64,000 bases of DNA from Reyranella humidisoli (GCF_019039055.1 NZ_JAHOPB010000001.1:744001-808000), one strand, 5' to 3'. Shown: positions 9,201-19,823, counted from the stretch's first letter. The notes: a model not told the origin generated them from the letters alone. Numbers and translations are program-made.

Positions 9201-10354
9201 TATCGCCCCGGCCAGTTCCACATCGGGCGCTCCTCGCCCTCGGCGACCGTTTCGCCCAGTTCCTTGGCGAGCGTGATGCGTCGTCCGCCGGCTTTCGTCA
9301 GCGCCGCGACGAGGCGTTCGGCGTGTGACACCACGATCACCTGCGATCGTTTCGCTGCGCTCGCGATGAGGCGCGCCAGCGGCGCCAGCAGGTCGGGATG
9401 CAGGCTGGTCTCGGGCTCGTTCAGGATCATCAGCGACGGCGGCCGCGGTGACAGGAGCGCCGCCACCAGCAGGAGATAGCGCAGCGTTCCGTCCGACAGC
9501 TCCGTCGCCTTCAGAGGCCGCAGCAGCCCGTGCTGCAGCATCTCGACTTCGAAATAACCGTCGCTCACCGCGACATCGACCGAGCCGCCGGGAAAGGCAT
9601 CTGCCACGGCGGCTTCGAGTTCGCCCTCGATCCCGATCTCCTGGATGGTCGCGAGGGCGGCGGCGAGATCGGCACCGTCGCCGGCGAGTACCGGCGTGCG
9701 CGTGCCGACCTGCCGGCGGCGGGCCGGTGCGTCGATATCGGTGCGGAAGTGGTCGTAGAAACGCCAGTCGCGCAGTTGCTCGCGCAACGACAGCAGCTCG
9801 GCGCCATCCTCGGGATTGGCGCAATGGGTGAGCATGCTGTCGAACGGCTGGAGGTGCGTGTAGGCCTGCCGGCGCTGCCCCTTGCGATCGCGCAGGGTAA
9901 CCGAGGGACCGAGCCGCTCGGCGAAGGCGTTGGCGCGTTGAAGGACCAGCCCGGTCCAGAGAGTTTCCGTCTTGATCACGGGATCGCGGCCGAACAGGCC
10001 GCCCGGGATCGGCAGGCCGAGGTCGATCGCATAGCCATACGACTCGGACGAGAAGCCGAGCTTCAGGCTGATCGACGCCTTGCGCACGGTGCCCTGCACG
10101 GCCTGCTCACCACGCTTCATGCCGCGCGAGAACTGCTCGGGCCCCGCCCACAGCACGGAAGAAATGCCGCCTTCGAGCGCCAGCGACGGGATGATACGGC
10201 CCTGCGCGACATCGGCCAGCAGCCGCAGCGCGCGATAGAGGCTCGACTTGCCGCTGCCGTTGGCGCCGGTCACGACGGTCAGCGGCTCGATCTCCAGCCG
10301 CACGTCGCGCAGCGAGCGATAGCCTGAGATGCAGAGCCGCGAGACGATGCTCAT
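9200..10354 (-). CDS. RecF/OLD-like AAA family ATPase
   Basis: This 384-residue protein has a Walker A loop near the N-terminus (VVTGANGSGKSS), an ABC-type signature LSDGTLRYLLL, a Walker B-like segment LMILNEPETSLHP with Asn-Glu instead of Asp-Glu, and an H-loop VVSHAERL. This is the layout of the small SMC/RecF-like AAA_21 proteins with a helical insert between the Walker motifs. There is no C-terminal TOPRIM domain as in full OLD nucleases. ATG 10354 overlaps the upstream stop as ATGA. Relatives occur as housekeeping and as defence-system ATPases; no nuclease partner lies beside it. Confidence 0.8.
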   Translation of the reverse strand: MSIVSRLCISGYRSLRDVRLEIEPLTVVTGANGSGKSSLYRALRLLADVAQGRIIPSLALEGGISSVLWAGPEQFSRGMKRGEQAVQGTVRKASISLKLGFSSESYGYAIDLGLPIPGGLFGRDPVIKTETLWTGLVLQRANAFAERLGPSVTLRDRKGQRRQAYTHLQPFDSMLTHCANPEDGAELLSLREQLRDWRFYDHFRTDIDAPARRRQVGTRTPVLAGDGADLAAALATIQEIGIEGELEAAVADAFPGGSVDVAVSDGYFEVEMLQHGLLRPLKATELSDGTLRYLLLVAALLSPRPPSLMILNEPETSLHPDLLAPLARLIASAAKRSQVIVVSHAERLVAALTKAGGRRITLAKELGETVAEGEERPMWNWPGR

Positions 10355-10755
10355 CGTCGTGCGGCCAGCGCCCATCCTGCAACGACGGGCGCCACGAACA
10401 GCACGAGCACCAGCAAAGGATAGGGCGCGCCCCACCAGAAGCCGAGACGGTCGAAGAAGGCCTCGGCGCCCTCTTCATAGGCGAGGCGGGCATAGAGAAA
10501 GCCGGCCAGCATCGTCGAGGTCGGCCACAGCAGCGCCGCCAGCAAAGACGCCTCGAACCAGTTGTCGCCCCGCGTGCGCCCCGCATGGATGATCGCCATC
10601 ATCGCGACATAGGGAATCGGCACCAGCGCCTTGTACCATTCGACCGCGCGCACCGAGAGCGTGGCGGCGATCCAGGTGTCGCCCACGAAGTCGTTCAGCA
10701 CGACGAAGATCGCGATCGCCAGCCAGAGCGCTAAGGTGACGGCGGGCCGGATCAT
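10351..10755 (-). CDS. Four-helix membrane protein of unknown function
   Basis: I do not recognise this 134-residue protein. It has about four hydrophobic stretches: residues about 5-22, 45-62, 73-90 and 112-130. One polar loop contains HAGRTRGDNWFEAS. ATG 10755 is preferred because it overlaps the cca stop as ATGA, and its own stop overlaps the ATPase start the same way. It is therefore translated within a coupled chain of cca, this gene and the ATPase. No catalytic motif is visible; a small integral membrane partner of the ATPase is possible but unsupported. Confidence 0.75.
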   Translation of the reverse strand: MIRPAVTLALWLAIAIFVVLNDFVGDTWIAATLSVRAVEWYKALVPIPYVAMMAIIHAGRTRGDNWFEASLLAALLWPTSTMLAGFLYARLAYEEGAEAFFDRLGFWWGAPYPLLVLVLFVAPVVAGWALAARR

Positions 10756-11966
10756 GACGCGGCGCGGACCAGGCGTTCGAGTTCGGCCAGGCAGGCCGCG
10801 CGATCGGCCGTGAAGTCGCCGTCGATCCACCAGCGCTCGACCGTTTCGATCAGGCCGCCGACTTTCGGGCCGGGCTTCAGTCCGAGCTTCAGCGCGTCAC
10901 CGCCGCTCACCGGCAGTTCGGGCGGCGTCCAGCCGCGCGCCATCGCAAGCGCGCCGCGCCAGTCGCCCGGCGCCTCGGTCGCCAGCAGCAGGCGGTCGGC
11001 ATAGAGATTGCCGCCCAGATCATAGATCTGCGCCCGCCAGGCCTTCGGTCCACCGGCCACGTCGATCACTGGATCGGAGTCGAGCATCACCTCGAGCCGC
11101 AGGGACTCTTGCGTCGAGAGCCTCAGCCGCTTGCCGATCACGGTGGCATCGGCCTCGCGCGACAGGATCGATGCGAAACGGCGCAATGGATCGGGCTTGT
11201 CCTCGCGCGCGATCAGCGCCCGAAGACGGGCCGCGCCGTCGCATTCGGGCAGCCAGTGATCGAGGATCGCGGCTTCGCGCATCGCATCAACCGTGTCGGA
11301 CGGCGCCGGTGCGTCGAGCAGGCGCAGGAATTCCTTGCGCACCCGTTCGCCCGAGAGTCCGCGCAGGCCGCCGGCATTGCGGCGGCAGGCCATGAAGCCT
11401 GCCGCGTCGAACGGCGGCCGGCCTAACCAGGCATGGAACCGGAAGAAGCGCAGGATCCGCAGCTTGTCTTCGGCGATACGCTGATCGGCATCGCCGATGA
11501 AGCGGACGTGCTTTGCGGCTAGATCGGCGCGGCCCTCGAACGGATCGTAGAGCGTGCCGTCGAGATCGGCGTAGAGCGCGTTGAAGGTGAAGTCGCGGCG
11601 ACTCGCATCCTCCAGCCAGTCGTCGGTGAAGGCGACGACGGCATGCCTGCCGTCCGTCTCGACATCGCGGCGCAAGGTGGTGAGCTCGTACGGAGCTCCG
11701 GCGATCACCGCCGTCACGGTGCCATGCTTCAGGCCTGTGGGCACCACCTTGATCCGCGACGCCTTGAGGGCGAGCATCACCGTCTCAGGCGGCTTGTCGA
11801 CGGCGAGGTCGGGCTCGTTGGTCAGCGTCACCCCGCGCACGGCGTCGCGCACCCAGCCGCCGACAAAGCGCGCGGTGATGCCGGCGGCGCCCAGCGCGCC
11901 GAACAGCGTATGGACCGCCGTGTCGCTTGCCCACGGCGGCGGTTCCAGGCGGCCGGATGGCTTCAT
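10752..11966 (-). CDS. cca: CCA tRNA nucleotidyltransferase (class II)
   Basis: This 404-residue protein opens with the class II nucleotidyltransferase signature GGWVRDAVRG followed by the metal-binding EPDLAVD. It continues with the RRDFTFNALY motif and the LRILRFFRFHAWLG segment of the neck domain. It adds or repairs the 3' CCA end of tRNAs. The start at 11966 overlaps the DUF6111 gene as ATGA; upstream in-frame codons overlap that gene in another frame. The C-terminal body matches alphaproteobacterial CCA enzymes without an HD domain. Confidence 0.93.
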   Translation of the reverse strand: MKPSGRLEPPPWASDTAVHTLFGALGAAGITARFVGGWVRDAVRGVTLTNEPDLAVDKPPETVMLALKASRIKVVPTGLKHGTVTAVIAGAPYELTTLRRDVETDGRHAVVAFTDDWLEDASRRDFTFNALYADLDGTLYDPFEGRADLAAKHVRFIGDADQRIAEDKLRILRFFRFHAWLGRPPFDAAGFMACRRNAGGLRGLSGERVRKEFLRLLDAPAPSDTVDAMREAAILDHWLPECDGAARLRALIAREDKPDPLRRFASILSREADATVIGKRLRLSTQESLRLEVMLDSDPVIDVAGGPKAWRAQIYDLGGNLYADRLLLATEAPGDWRGALAMARGWTPPELPVSGGDALKLGLKPGPKVGGLIETVERWWIDGDFTADRAACLAELERLVRAAS

Positions 11967-12196
11967 GATGCGAAGAGCCCGCCGTAGCCCTGGTCCTGGG
12001 TGAAGAACATGACGATGAAGCCGACGATGGCGCAGGCGAAGCCCGCGATGCCCAGCCAGGTCATCGGCATGTCCTGCCACGATGGCAGCGTGCCGGCGAT
12101 CCTGCGCTCCTGCTTGATCTTCACCGCCCAGGCCCAGAGAAAGAAGGCGCAGAACGGCGCCAGCACCAGGGCGAGTATCAGAAGGACGACGCGCAT
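11963..12196 (-). CDS. DUF6111 small membrane protein
   Basis: This 77-residue protein has two membrane helices (residues about 2-24 and 46-66) joined by a basic loop KIKQERRIAG. The sequence RVVLLILALVLAPFCAFFLW matches the DUF6111 family, which in alphaproteobacteria sits beside cca and a NUDIX gene, as here. Its stop overlaps the cca start as ATGA. The role is unknown. Confidence 0.82.
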   Translation of the reverse strand: MRVVLLILALVLAPFCAFFLWAWAVKIKQERRIAGTLPSWQDMPMTWLGIAGFACAIVGFIVMFFTQDQGYGGLFAS

Positions 12197-12214
12197 GAAG
12201 ACTCCCGGCCGGCG

Positions 12215-12841
12215 TCAGGCGCCGGCGGTCAGGATGAAGTGGAGGTTCTTCAGCATACCCGCCGTGGCGCCCCAGATGTAGCGTTCGCCATAGGGCATCG
12301 CATAATAGCGCCGCTCGCGGCCCTGCCAGACCCTGCTGTCGATGCGGTGATTGCGTTCGTCGAGGAAGTGGGCCAGCGGCACCTCGAACACGTCGGCAAC
12401 CTCGCGCGGGTCTGCACGGGTCGTGAATCCCGGCGTGACCATGCCCACGATCGGCGTGATCTCGTAGCCCGTGCCCGTCCTGTACTGATCGACCGTGCCG
12501 ATGACCTCGATGAAATCGCGGGTCAGGCCGACCTCTTCCTCGGTCTCGCGCAGCGCCGTGGCGATGGCGTCGACATCCTCGGCCTGCCGGCGACCGCCGG
12601 GAAAGGCGATCTGGCCGGCATGGCTCGGCATGTCCTCCGTGCGCTGGGTCAGCAGCACGGTGATCCCGGGCTCGCGGCGCACCAGCGGCACCAGCACGGA
12701 CGCGGGACGCCAGACCTGCGGCATCGACGCGACGCCGTTTAGTGAAAAGTCGCTGCCGAGGGGCGGCGTCGCGACGGGCAAGCCGGATGCCAAACGCCGG
12801 CTGCGCTCGCTCACCCGCCGCACAATTTCGTCAACTGTCAT
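12215..12841 (-). CDS. CoA pyrophosphatase-type NUDIX hydrolase
   Basis: The 208-residue protein contains the UPF0035/CoA-pyrophosphatase signature LLTQRTEDMPSHAGQIAFPGG fused to a NUDIX box GG(x)nRETEEEVGL whose glutamates bind Mg2+. It probably hydrolyses CoA or related nucleoside-diphosphate derivatives to 3',5'-ADP and phosphopantetheine. It heads the minus-strand run NUDIX, DUF6111, cca, membrane protein, ATPase and is divergent from the MoxR operon with 68 bases between starts. Confidence 0.9.
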   Translation of the reverse strand: MTVDEIVRRVSERSRRLASGLPVATPPLGSDFSLNGVASMPQVWRPASVLVPLVRREPGITVLLTQRTEDMPSHAGQIAFPGGRRQAEDVDAIATALRETEEEVGLTRDFIEVIGTVDQYRTGTGYEITPIVGMVTPGFTTRADPREVADVFEVPLAHFLDERNHRIDSRVWQGRERRYYAMPYGERYIWGATAGMLKNLHFILTAGA

Positions 12842-12876
12842 GCCCTTGTTCCGGCCTCAATTCTGGGCTTCCCTCA

Positions 12877-12884
12877 ATTATAAT
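12877..12884. promoter_or_regulatory. Bidirectional -10 hexamers between NUDIX and MoxR genes
   Basis: The AT-rich core ATTATAAT holds a perfect TATAAT on the plus strand (12879-12884) and another on the minus strand (complement of 12877-12882). They lie 25 bases from the MoxR GTG and about 36 from the NUDIX ATG. No good -35 box is visible at 16-18 bases for either, so the promoter assignment is tentative. Confidence 0.4.
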
Positions 12885-12909
12885 TCCCATCGACGACAGG
12901 AGCGCCCTG

Positions 12910-13923
<1,014 letters not shown>

Positions 13924-13956
13924 ACGTCTGGCCTAGGCATTGCACTGCGGGTGTTC

Positions 13957-14853
13957 ATGGCTTCGCCTTCAACCCTCCATCGGTCGCTCGAACTCGCCGG
14001 CACGCTGCCCGCTCTGATGGTGGCCGCCGATCGCGTCGCCGCGACCGTCATCCAGGGCGTGCACGGGCGTCGTCGCGTCGGCCAGGGCGATGCCTTCTGG
14101 CAGTACCGGCCCTATCGCGACGGCGACAGCGCGAGCCAGATCGACTGGCGCCAGAGCGCGCGCAGCCGGCATCTGTTCGTGCGCGAGACCGAATGGGAGG
14201 CCGCCGCCAGCATCTGGCTGTGGCGCGATGCGTCGCCCTCGATGCAGTACGCCTCGCTCAAGAACATCGACACCAAGGCGGTGCGCGCCGAACTCCTCAC
14301 GCTGGCCGTCGCCAGCCTGCTGGCCGATGCCGGCGAGCGCGTCGCCGTGCTGGGCGGCGGCATGCGCCCCGCCTCCGGCCGCGTCGCGGTGCGGCGCGTC
14401 GCCGAGACCCTGCTCGACGAAAGCCGCGATACCACGCGCACGCCGGCCAGCCTGCCGCCGATGGTGCCACTGCCCGCCCACGGCACGATCGTGCTGGTGT
14501 CCGACTGGCTCGACCCGCTCGAGAAGATCGAGGAGATCATCCGCTACTACGCCAGCGTCGGCGTGCGCGGCCATCTCGTGCAGATCCTCGATCCCGCCGA
14601 GGAAGAGCTGCCGTTCGACGGTCATGTGAAATTCGAGGGCCTCGAAGCCGAGGGCCAGCACACGATCCGCCGGGTCGAGGCCGTGCGCGCCGCCTATGGC
14701 GCGCGACTCGCCGCCCAGAAGGAAGGCCTCAACCGCCTGGCGCGGCCGGCCAACTGGACGGTGCATCTGCATCGCACCGATCGCTCGCCGCAGACCGTGC
14801 TTCTGTCGCTTTACCTCGCTATGGCCGACATGGGTCGGCTGAACATGGCCTGA
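13957..14853 (+). CDS. DUF58 domain protein (MoxR partner)
   Basis: The protein, about 298 residues, has the DUF58 core with GRRRVGQGDAFWQYRPYRDGD near residue 40 and the SQIDWRQSARSRHLFVRE segment. A degenerate VWA fold follows (LWRDASPSM, then TIVLVSDW). DUF58 proteins are standard partners of MoxR ATPases. An in-frame GTG at 13951 would add two residues; both starts are feasible. No membrane helix is seen, so it is probably cytosolic. It lies between the moxR-like gene and the two membrane genes in one transcript. Confidence 0.88.
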   Translation: MASPSTLHRSLELAGTLPALMVAADRVAATVIQGVHGRRRVGQGDAFWQYRPYRDGDSASQIDWRQSARSRHLFVRETEWEAAASIWLWRDASPSMQYASLKNIDTKAVRAELLTLAVASLLADAGERVAVLGGGMRPASGRVAVRRVAETLLDESRDTTRTPASLPPMVPLPAHGTIVLVSDWLDPLEKIEEIIRYYASVGVRGHLVQILDPAEEELPFDGHVKFEGLEAEGQHTIRRVEAVRAAYGARLAAQKEGLNRLARPANWTVHLHRTDRSPQTVLLSLYLAMADMGRLNMA

Positions 14854-14857
14854 TGAC

Positions 14858-17650
14858 ATGCTGAGTCTCGGCGCGTTTGCCTTTGCCGCTCCCGGCATGC
14901 TGGCCCTGCTGTTGGCCCTCCCGGCGATCTATTTCCTGCTGCGGCTGATCCCGCCGCTGCCCAAGCTCGTGCGCTTCCCGGCGATCCGGCTGCTGGTCGG
15001 GCTCGAGCCCGCCGAGCAGACGCCGATGAAGATGCCGTGGTGGCTGTTGCTGCTGCGGCTGCTGCTCGCCACCGCGCTGATCCTCGCCGTGGCGCGCCCG
15101 CTGCTGAACCCGCAGGCCGACCTGCCGGGCCGCGGCCCGCTGCTGCTGGTGATCGACGACGGCTGGTCGAGCGCGCCAGGCTGGGCCACGCGCACCGCCC
15201 ATGCCGAGCGGCTGATCCAGCGCGCCGAACGCGCCAACCGCCCTGTCGTGCTGGTCGGCACCGCGCCGGCGCCGCTCGATGCCCCCGCGGTTCGCCGTGG
15301 CGCGATGCGGCCCGACGAGGCGCGCACGCTGCTGCGCGCCTTCCGCCCCAAGCCCTGGTCGACCGATCGCACGGCCGCGGCCACCGCCATCGACCAGATG
15401 CAGATCGATCCGGGCGCCTATGCCGTGTGGCTGAGCGATGGCCTCGAGGACGAAGGCGCGACCCGCCTCGCCGAACGCCTGCGTCGCTTCGACGGGCTGC
15501 AAGTTCTGCTGCCCGACCAGGCAACGACGCCGCTCCTTCTGCTGCCGCCTGTCGCCGAAGGCCGCGACCTCAAGGTGCGGGCGCTGCGCGCCGCCGCCGA
15601 CGGCCCCCGCAAGACCGCGATCCAGGCGTCCGACGAACAGGGCCGTGTCGTGGCCCGCATGGATCTCGACTTCGCCGCGACCGCGACGCAGGGCGAAGGC
15701 GTGCTGGCCATCCCGCCCGAGCTGCGCAATCGCATGGCCCGCCTCGACATCGAGGCGCAGGGCGGGGCCGGCAGCACTATCCTGCTCGACGAGCGTCATC
15801 GCCGCCGGCCGGTCGCCATCCTGGGCGAGCGCGCCACCGCAGGGAACCAGCCACTGCTACAGGAGATCTACTTCCTCGAGCGCGCCCTCGATCCCTATGT
15901 GAGCTTGAGCATCGGCGATCGCGAATCGGTCCTGACGCGCAACACCGCCGTGCTGCTGATCCCCGACGGCGCGGCACCGTCGGCCAACGACCGCGAGGAG
16001 ATCGCGAAATGGGTCGAGCGCGGCGGTGTCGCCGTGCGCTTTGCGGGCCCCAACCTCGCGGCCGGCGCCGACAACCTCGTGCCGACCAAGCTGCGCCTCG
16101 GCGACCGTGCGCTGGGCGGCATCATGAGCTGGGGCCAGCCCAGTTCGCTGGCCGAGTTCCCACCCAACAGCCCCTTCCTCGGCATTCCGATCCCCAAGGA
16201 CGTGCGCATCTCGCAGCAGGTGCTGGCCGAGCCGACGCCCGACCTCGCCGACAAGACCTGGGCGCGCCTGGCCGACGGCACGCCGCTGGTCACCGCCGAG
16301 AAGCGCGGCCAGGGCTATCTCGTGCTGATCCACACCACCGCGAACACCGGCTGGAGCAACATGTCTTTGTCGGGCCTGTTCGTGAACATGCTGCAACGTC
16401 TCGTGACGCTGTCGCGCGGCGTTGCCGGCGACGGCGTCAACAAGGCGCTGAAGCCGTGGCGTACGCTCGACGGCTTCGGCCGCCTCGGCGCGCCGCCCGC
16501 CGGCATCCAGATCCTGCCGCCCGACGCCGTCGAGACCTTCCAGCCCAGGCCCTCCTCCCCGCCCGGCCTCTATGGCGACGAGAACGCCCAGGTCGCCTTC
16601 AACATCGGCGGCCGCATTCCCGCGCCGAAGCCGCTGGCGCTGCCGAGCGGCATTTCGACGGACAGGCTCTCGGAAGGCGGCGAGACCGATCTTTCCAAGT
16701 GGTTCCTGCTGGCGGCGCTCCTGCTGCTGCTCGCCGACCTGCTGATCTCGCTGTGGCTGCGCGGCCTGCTGCCCAAGGCCGTCCGCTTCGGCCGCGCCGC
16801 ACCGGCCGCACTCCTTCTCGGCGCTCTCGTCTTCACGAGTTCACCCGACGTTGAGGCGCAGCAGCCCGCTCCGCCGCAACGTCCCGGCACGGCGGCGACG
16901 GCGCCGGCGGCAAGACCCGGCCCGCCACCGCTCACCGACGAGCAGGCACTGAAGGGCTCGCTCGACATCCGCCTCGCCTACATCGTCACCGGCGACAAGG
17001 AAGTCGACGACATCAGCAAGGCCGGGCTCGAAGGGTTGAGCGAGATCCTGCGCAGCCGCACCTCGGTCGAGCCGGCCGATCCGGTCGGCCTCGATCTCGA
17101 GCGCGACGAACCGCGCCTCTATCCGCTGATCTACTGGCCCGTGACCTCGACGCAGCCGCCGCTGTCGCCGCGCGCGCAGGCCGCGCTCGACCGCTACCTG
17201 CGGACCGGCGGCATCATCTTCATCGACACGCGCGACCAGCACATGACGTTCGATCGTCCGGCCGGGGGCAATCCCGATCTCAAGCGCCTGCTGGCCGGCG
17301 TCGAGACGCCGCCACTGGTCGCCATGCCGCCGGACCATGTGCTGAGCCGGGCGTTCTATCTTCTGTCGGACATGCCGGGCCGCTGGCAGGGCGGAAAGCT
17401 CTGGATCGAGTCGGGCGGCGGCCGCGTCAATGACGGCGTGACCACCATCCTGATCGGCTCCAACGACTATGCCGGCGCCTGGGCCACCGACCAGCGCGGC
17501 CGCGGCCTCAATCCGGTTTCGCCGGGCGGCGAGACGCAGCGCGAGATGTCGTACCGTTTCGGCGTCAACCTCGTGATGCATGCCCTGACCGGCAACTACA
17601 AGGACGACCAGGTTCACCTGCCTGACATCATGCAGAGGTTGAGGCGATGA
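14858..17650 (+). CDS. BatA-like N-terminal/DUF4159 membrane protein
   Basis: The 930-residue protein begins with a BatA-type N-terminal region. It has two helices (about residues 9-28 and 60-80) around FPAIRLLVGLEPAEQTP, then a large VWA-like/GATase-like ectodomain. A further helix pair lies near residues 615-665, and a C-terminal DUF4159 domain starts about residue 700 (RLAYIVTGDKEVDD, with GGIIFIDTRDQHM). The last domain resembles glutamine-amidotransferase folds without a catalytic cysteine that I can identify. It is coupled to the next gene by an ATGA overlap. Such operons are tied to cell-envelope integrity or aerotolerance in some bacteria; function here is unproven. Confidence 0.85.
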   Translation: MLSLGAFAFAAPGMLALLLALPAIYFLLRLIPPLPKLVRFPAIRLLVGLEPAEQTPMKMPWWLLLLRLLLATALILAVARPLLNPQADLPGRGPLLLVIDDGWSSAPGWATRTAHAERLIQRAERANRPVVLVGTAPAPLDAPAVRRGAMRPDEARTLLRAFRPKPWSTDRTAAATAIDQMQIDPGAYAVWLSDGLEDEGATRLAERLRRFDGLQVLLPDQATTPLLLLPPVAEGRDLKVRALRAAADGPRKTAIQASDEQGRVVARMDLDFAATATQGEGVLAIPPELRNRMARLDIEAQGGAGSTILLDERHRRRPVAILGERATAGNQPLLQEIYFLERALDPYVSLSIGDRESVLTRNTAVLLIPDGAAPSANDREEIAKWVERGGVAVRFAGPNLAAGADNLVPTKLRLGDRALGGIMSWGQPSSLAEFPPNSPFLGIPIPKDVRISQQVLAEPTPDLADKTWARLADGTPLVTAEKRGQGYLVLIHTTANTGWSNMSLSGLFVNMLQRLVTLSRGVAGDGVNKALKPWRTLDGFGRLGAPPAGIQILPPDAVETFQPRPSSPPGLYGDENAQVAFNIGGRIPAPKPLALPSGISTDRLSEGGETDLSKWFLLAALLLLLADLLISLWLRGLLPKAVRFGRAAPAALLLGALVFTSSPDVEAQQPAPPQRPGTAATAPAARPGPPPLTDEQALKGSLDIRLAYIVTGDKEVDDISKAGLEGLSEILRSRTSVEPADPVGLDLERDEPRLYPLIYWPVTSTQPPLSPRAQAALDRYLRTGGIIFIDTRDQHMTFDRPAGGNPDLKRLLAGVETPPLVAMPPDHVLSRAFYLLSDMPGRWQGGKLWIESGGGRVNDGVTTILIGSNDYAGAWATDQRGRGLNPVSPGGETQREMSYRFGVNLVMHALTGNYKDDQVHLPDIMQRLRR

Positions 17651-19731
17651 ACATGACATCGGCCGTCTCGGTCGCCTTCGATCCGCTGCTGCCGTGGACG
17701 GTGCTGGCCGTGCTGGGCGCGGTCGGACTCGTTCTTGTCCTGCTCGGTCTGCGCGCGGGCGCGCGCGGCACGATCTGGCGGCTGGGCTCGCTCGTCGTCG
17801 TGCTGGCGGCGCTGGCCAATCCCTCGCTGATCGAGGAGCAGCGCAAGCCCATCGCCGACGTGGCGCTGGTCGTCGTCGACGACAGCGATTCCATGGCGAT
17901 CGGCGAACGCCGCCAGCAGGTCCAGACCGCGCGCGAGTCGCTGAAGCGCAAGCTCGGCCAGCAGGACGGCTTGGAAGTGCGCGAGGTCGTGCTGCCGCCG
18001 TCGCAGATCCAGTTGGGCAGCGAGCGGCCGGGCGGCACGCGCCTGATCGACACGATGCGCTCGGCCCTGATCGAGATTCCGCCGGAGCGACTGGCCGGCG
18101 TCGTTCTCTTGAGCGACGGCCAGGTCCATGACCTGCCGGCCGGCGTGCCGCCGGAGCTGGGCGGCGCGCCCGTGCATGCGCTGATCGCCGGCAAGAAGAA
18201 CGAACGCGACCGGCTGATCGTGCTGGAACAGTCGCCGCGCTTCGGCGTGGTCGGCCGCGACGTCGTCGCCAAGTTCCGCATCGACGATCCCGCCGGCGGC
18301 ACCGCGCCGGTGACGCTGTCGGTCGGCGGCGAGGTCGTGAAGCGCATCGACGTGCCGGTCGGCCGCTCGGTCGAGCTGCCGATCACCGTCGGCAACCCCG
18401 GCGCCAACGTCGTCGAGCTGGAAGTCGGCCCCGGCCAAAACGAGCTCACCCTCGACAACAACCGCGCGCTCTTCACCATCAACGGCGTGCGCGACCGGCT
18501 GCGCGTGCTGCTGGTCTCGGGCGAGCCCTATCAGGGCGAGCGGGCGTGGCGGAACCTGCTGAAGAGCGACCCCGCGGTCGATCTCGTGCACTTCACCATC
18601 CTGCGCACGCCGCAGAAGGACGATTTCACGCCGGTGCGCGAACTGTCGCTGATCGTCTTCCCGATGCGCGAGCTGTTCGAGCAGAAGCTCAAGGAATTCG
18701 ATCTGATCATCTTCGACCGCTACGAGTCGGGGAACCTGATCACGCGCGACTACTTCCGCAACATCACCGAATACGTGAAGGGCGGCGGCGCCCTGCTCGT
18801 CTCGGTCGGTCCCGTTTTCGCGACCCAGCGTTCGCTCTATCGCACGCCGCTGGGCGCCATCCTGCCCGGCGCACCAACGGGCGACGTGGTGGAAACCGGC
18901 TTCAAGCCCAAGGTCACCGAGATCGGCCAGCGTCATCCGGTGACGGCCAATCTCCCGCAGGCCGGCGATCCCAACAAGGAGCCGGAATGGGGCCGCTGGT
19001 TCCGCCTGATCACGTCGCGCACCGAGCGCGGCAACGCCGTGCTGGCCGGTGCCGAGGAGAAGCCGCTGGTGATCCTCGACCGCGTCGGCGAGGGCCGCGT
19101 GGCGCAGCTTCTGTCCGATCACCTGTGGCTGTGGAATCGCGGCATCGACGGCGGCGGCCCGCAGCCCGAACTCGTACGCCGCGTTGCGCACTGGTTGATG
19201 AAGGAACCCGATCTCGAGGAAGAGGCGCTGCGCGCCACGGCGATCGGCGGCCGCATCGAGGTGACGCGCCGCACGCTGGCCGCCACCTTCCCGCAGGTCA
19301 CCATGACCTCGCCTGGCGGCGCCACGCGCACGCTCGACCTGCGCCAGACCGCGCCGGGCCTCGGCCTCGCCGTGGTCGATGTCGACAAGCCCGGCCTCTA
19401 TCGCTTCGACGACGGCACGCTGCGCACCGTCGCCGCGGTCGGCAGTCCCGATCCGCTGGAATTCTCGGACGTGCGCGCGACCGACGCGAAGCTGAAGCCG
19501 CTGGTCGAAGCAACGGGCGGCGGGCTGATGTGGATCTCCGACCAGTCCGAGCCCGACATCCGCACCGTCCGCCCCGGCCGCGCCGCCGGCGGATCCGACT
19601 GGATCGGCCTGCGCCGCAACGAGGGCTACACCGTCGCCGGCATCAACCAGCTTCCGCTGCTGCCGGGCATCCTCGTGGCGCTCGCCTTCCTGATGGCCAT
19701 CGCCAGCGCCTGGTGGCGCGAAGGGCGTTAA
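17647..19731 (+). CDS. VWA/GATase-like membrane protein of the MoxR operon
   Basis: This 694-residue protein has two N-terminal helices (about 15-36 and 44-60), a VWA-like region starting VALVVVDDSDSMAIGE (a MIDAS-like DxDSM rather than DxSxS), and a middle beta-rich part. A class I GATase-like fold follows (RVLLVSGEPYQGER, later IIFDRYESGNLI and GGGALLVSVGP). A C-terminal helix (about residues 668-688) ends just before the stop. It overlaps the DUF4159 gene by ATGA and closes the operon. It probably assembles with the preceding membrane protein under MoxR/DUF58 control. Confidence 0.82.
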   Translation: MNMTSAVSVAFDPLLPWTVLAVLGAVGLVLVLLGLRAGARGTIWRLGSLVVVLAALANPSLIEEQRKPIADVALVVVDDSDSMAIGERRQQVQTARESLKRKLGQQDGLEVREVVLPPSQIQLGSERPGGTRLIDTMRSALIEIPPERLAGVVLLSDGQVHDLPAGVPPELGGAPVHALIAGKKNERDRLIVLEQSPRFGVVGRDVVAKFRIDDPAGGTAPVTLSVGGEVVKRIDVPVGRSVELPITVGNPGANVVELEVGPGQNELTLDNNRALFTINGVRDRLRVLLVSGEPYQGERAWRNLLKSDPAVDLVHFTILRTPQKDDFTPVRELSLIVFPMRELFEQKLKEFDLIIFDRYESGNLITRDYFRNITEYVKGGGALLVSVGPVFATQRSLYRTPLGAILPGAPTGDVVETGFKPKVTEIGQRHPVTANLPQAGDPNKEPEWGRWFRLITSRTERGNAVLAGAEEKPLVILDRVGEGRVAQLLSDHLWLWNRGIDGGGPQPELVRRVAHWLMKEPDLEEEALRATAIGGRIEVTRRTLAATFPQVTMTSPGGATRTLDLRQTAPGLGLAVVDVDKPGLYRFDDGTLRTVAAVGSPDPLEFSDVRATDAKLKPLVEATGGGLMWISDQSEPDIRTVRPGRAAGGSDWIGLRRNEGYTVAGINQLPLLPGILVALAFLMAIASAWWREGR

Positions 19732-19823
19732 GCGCTCTTCCCATCAGTGGCACGCGGTTCGCGCCGGCTCTGCCTTCGTGCCAAGCTTCGGGCCGTCATC
19801 ACGCTTTGTCGGACGAGACCGGC

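Noticed and set aside
17614..19191. A 525-codon minus-strand open frame antisense to the VWA-like gene
   Set aside because: Composition is a codon-position shadow of the sense gene, with no family resemblance or ribosome site.
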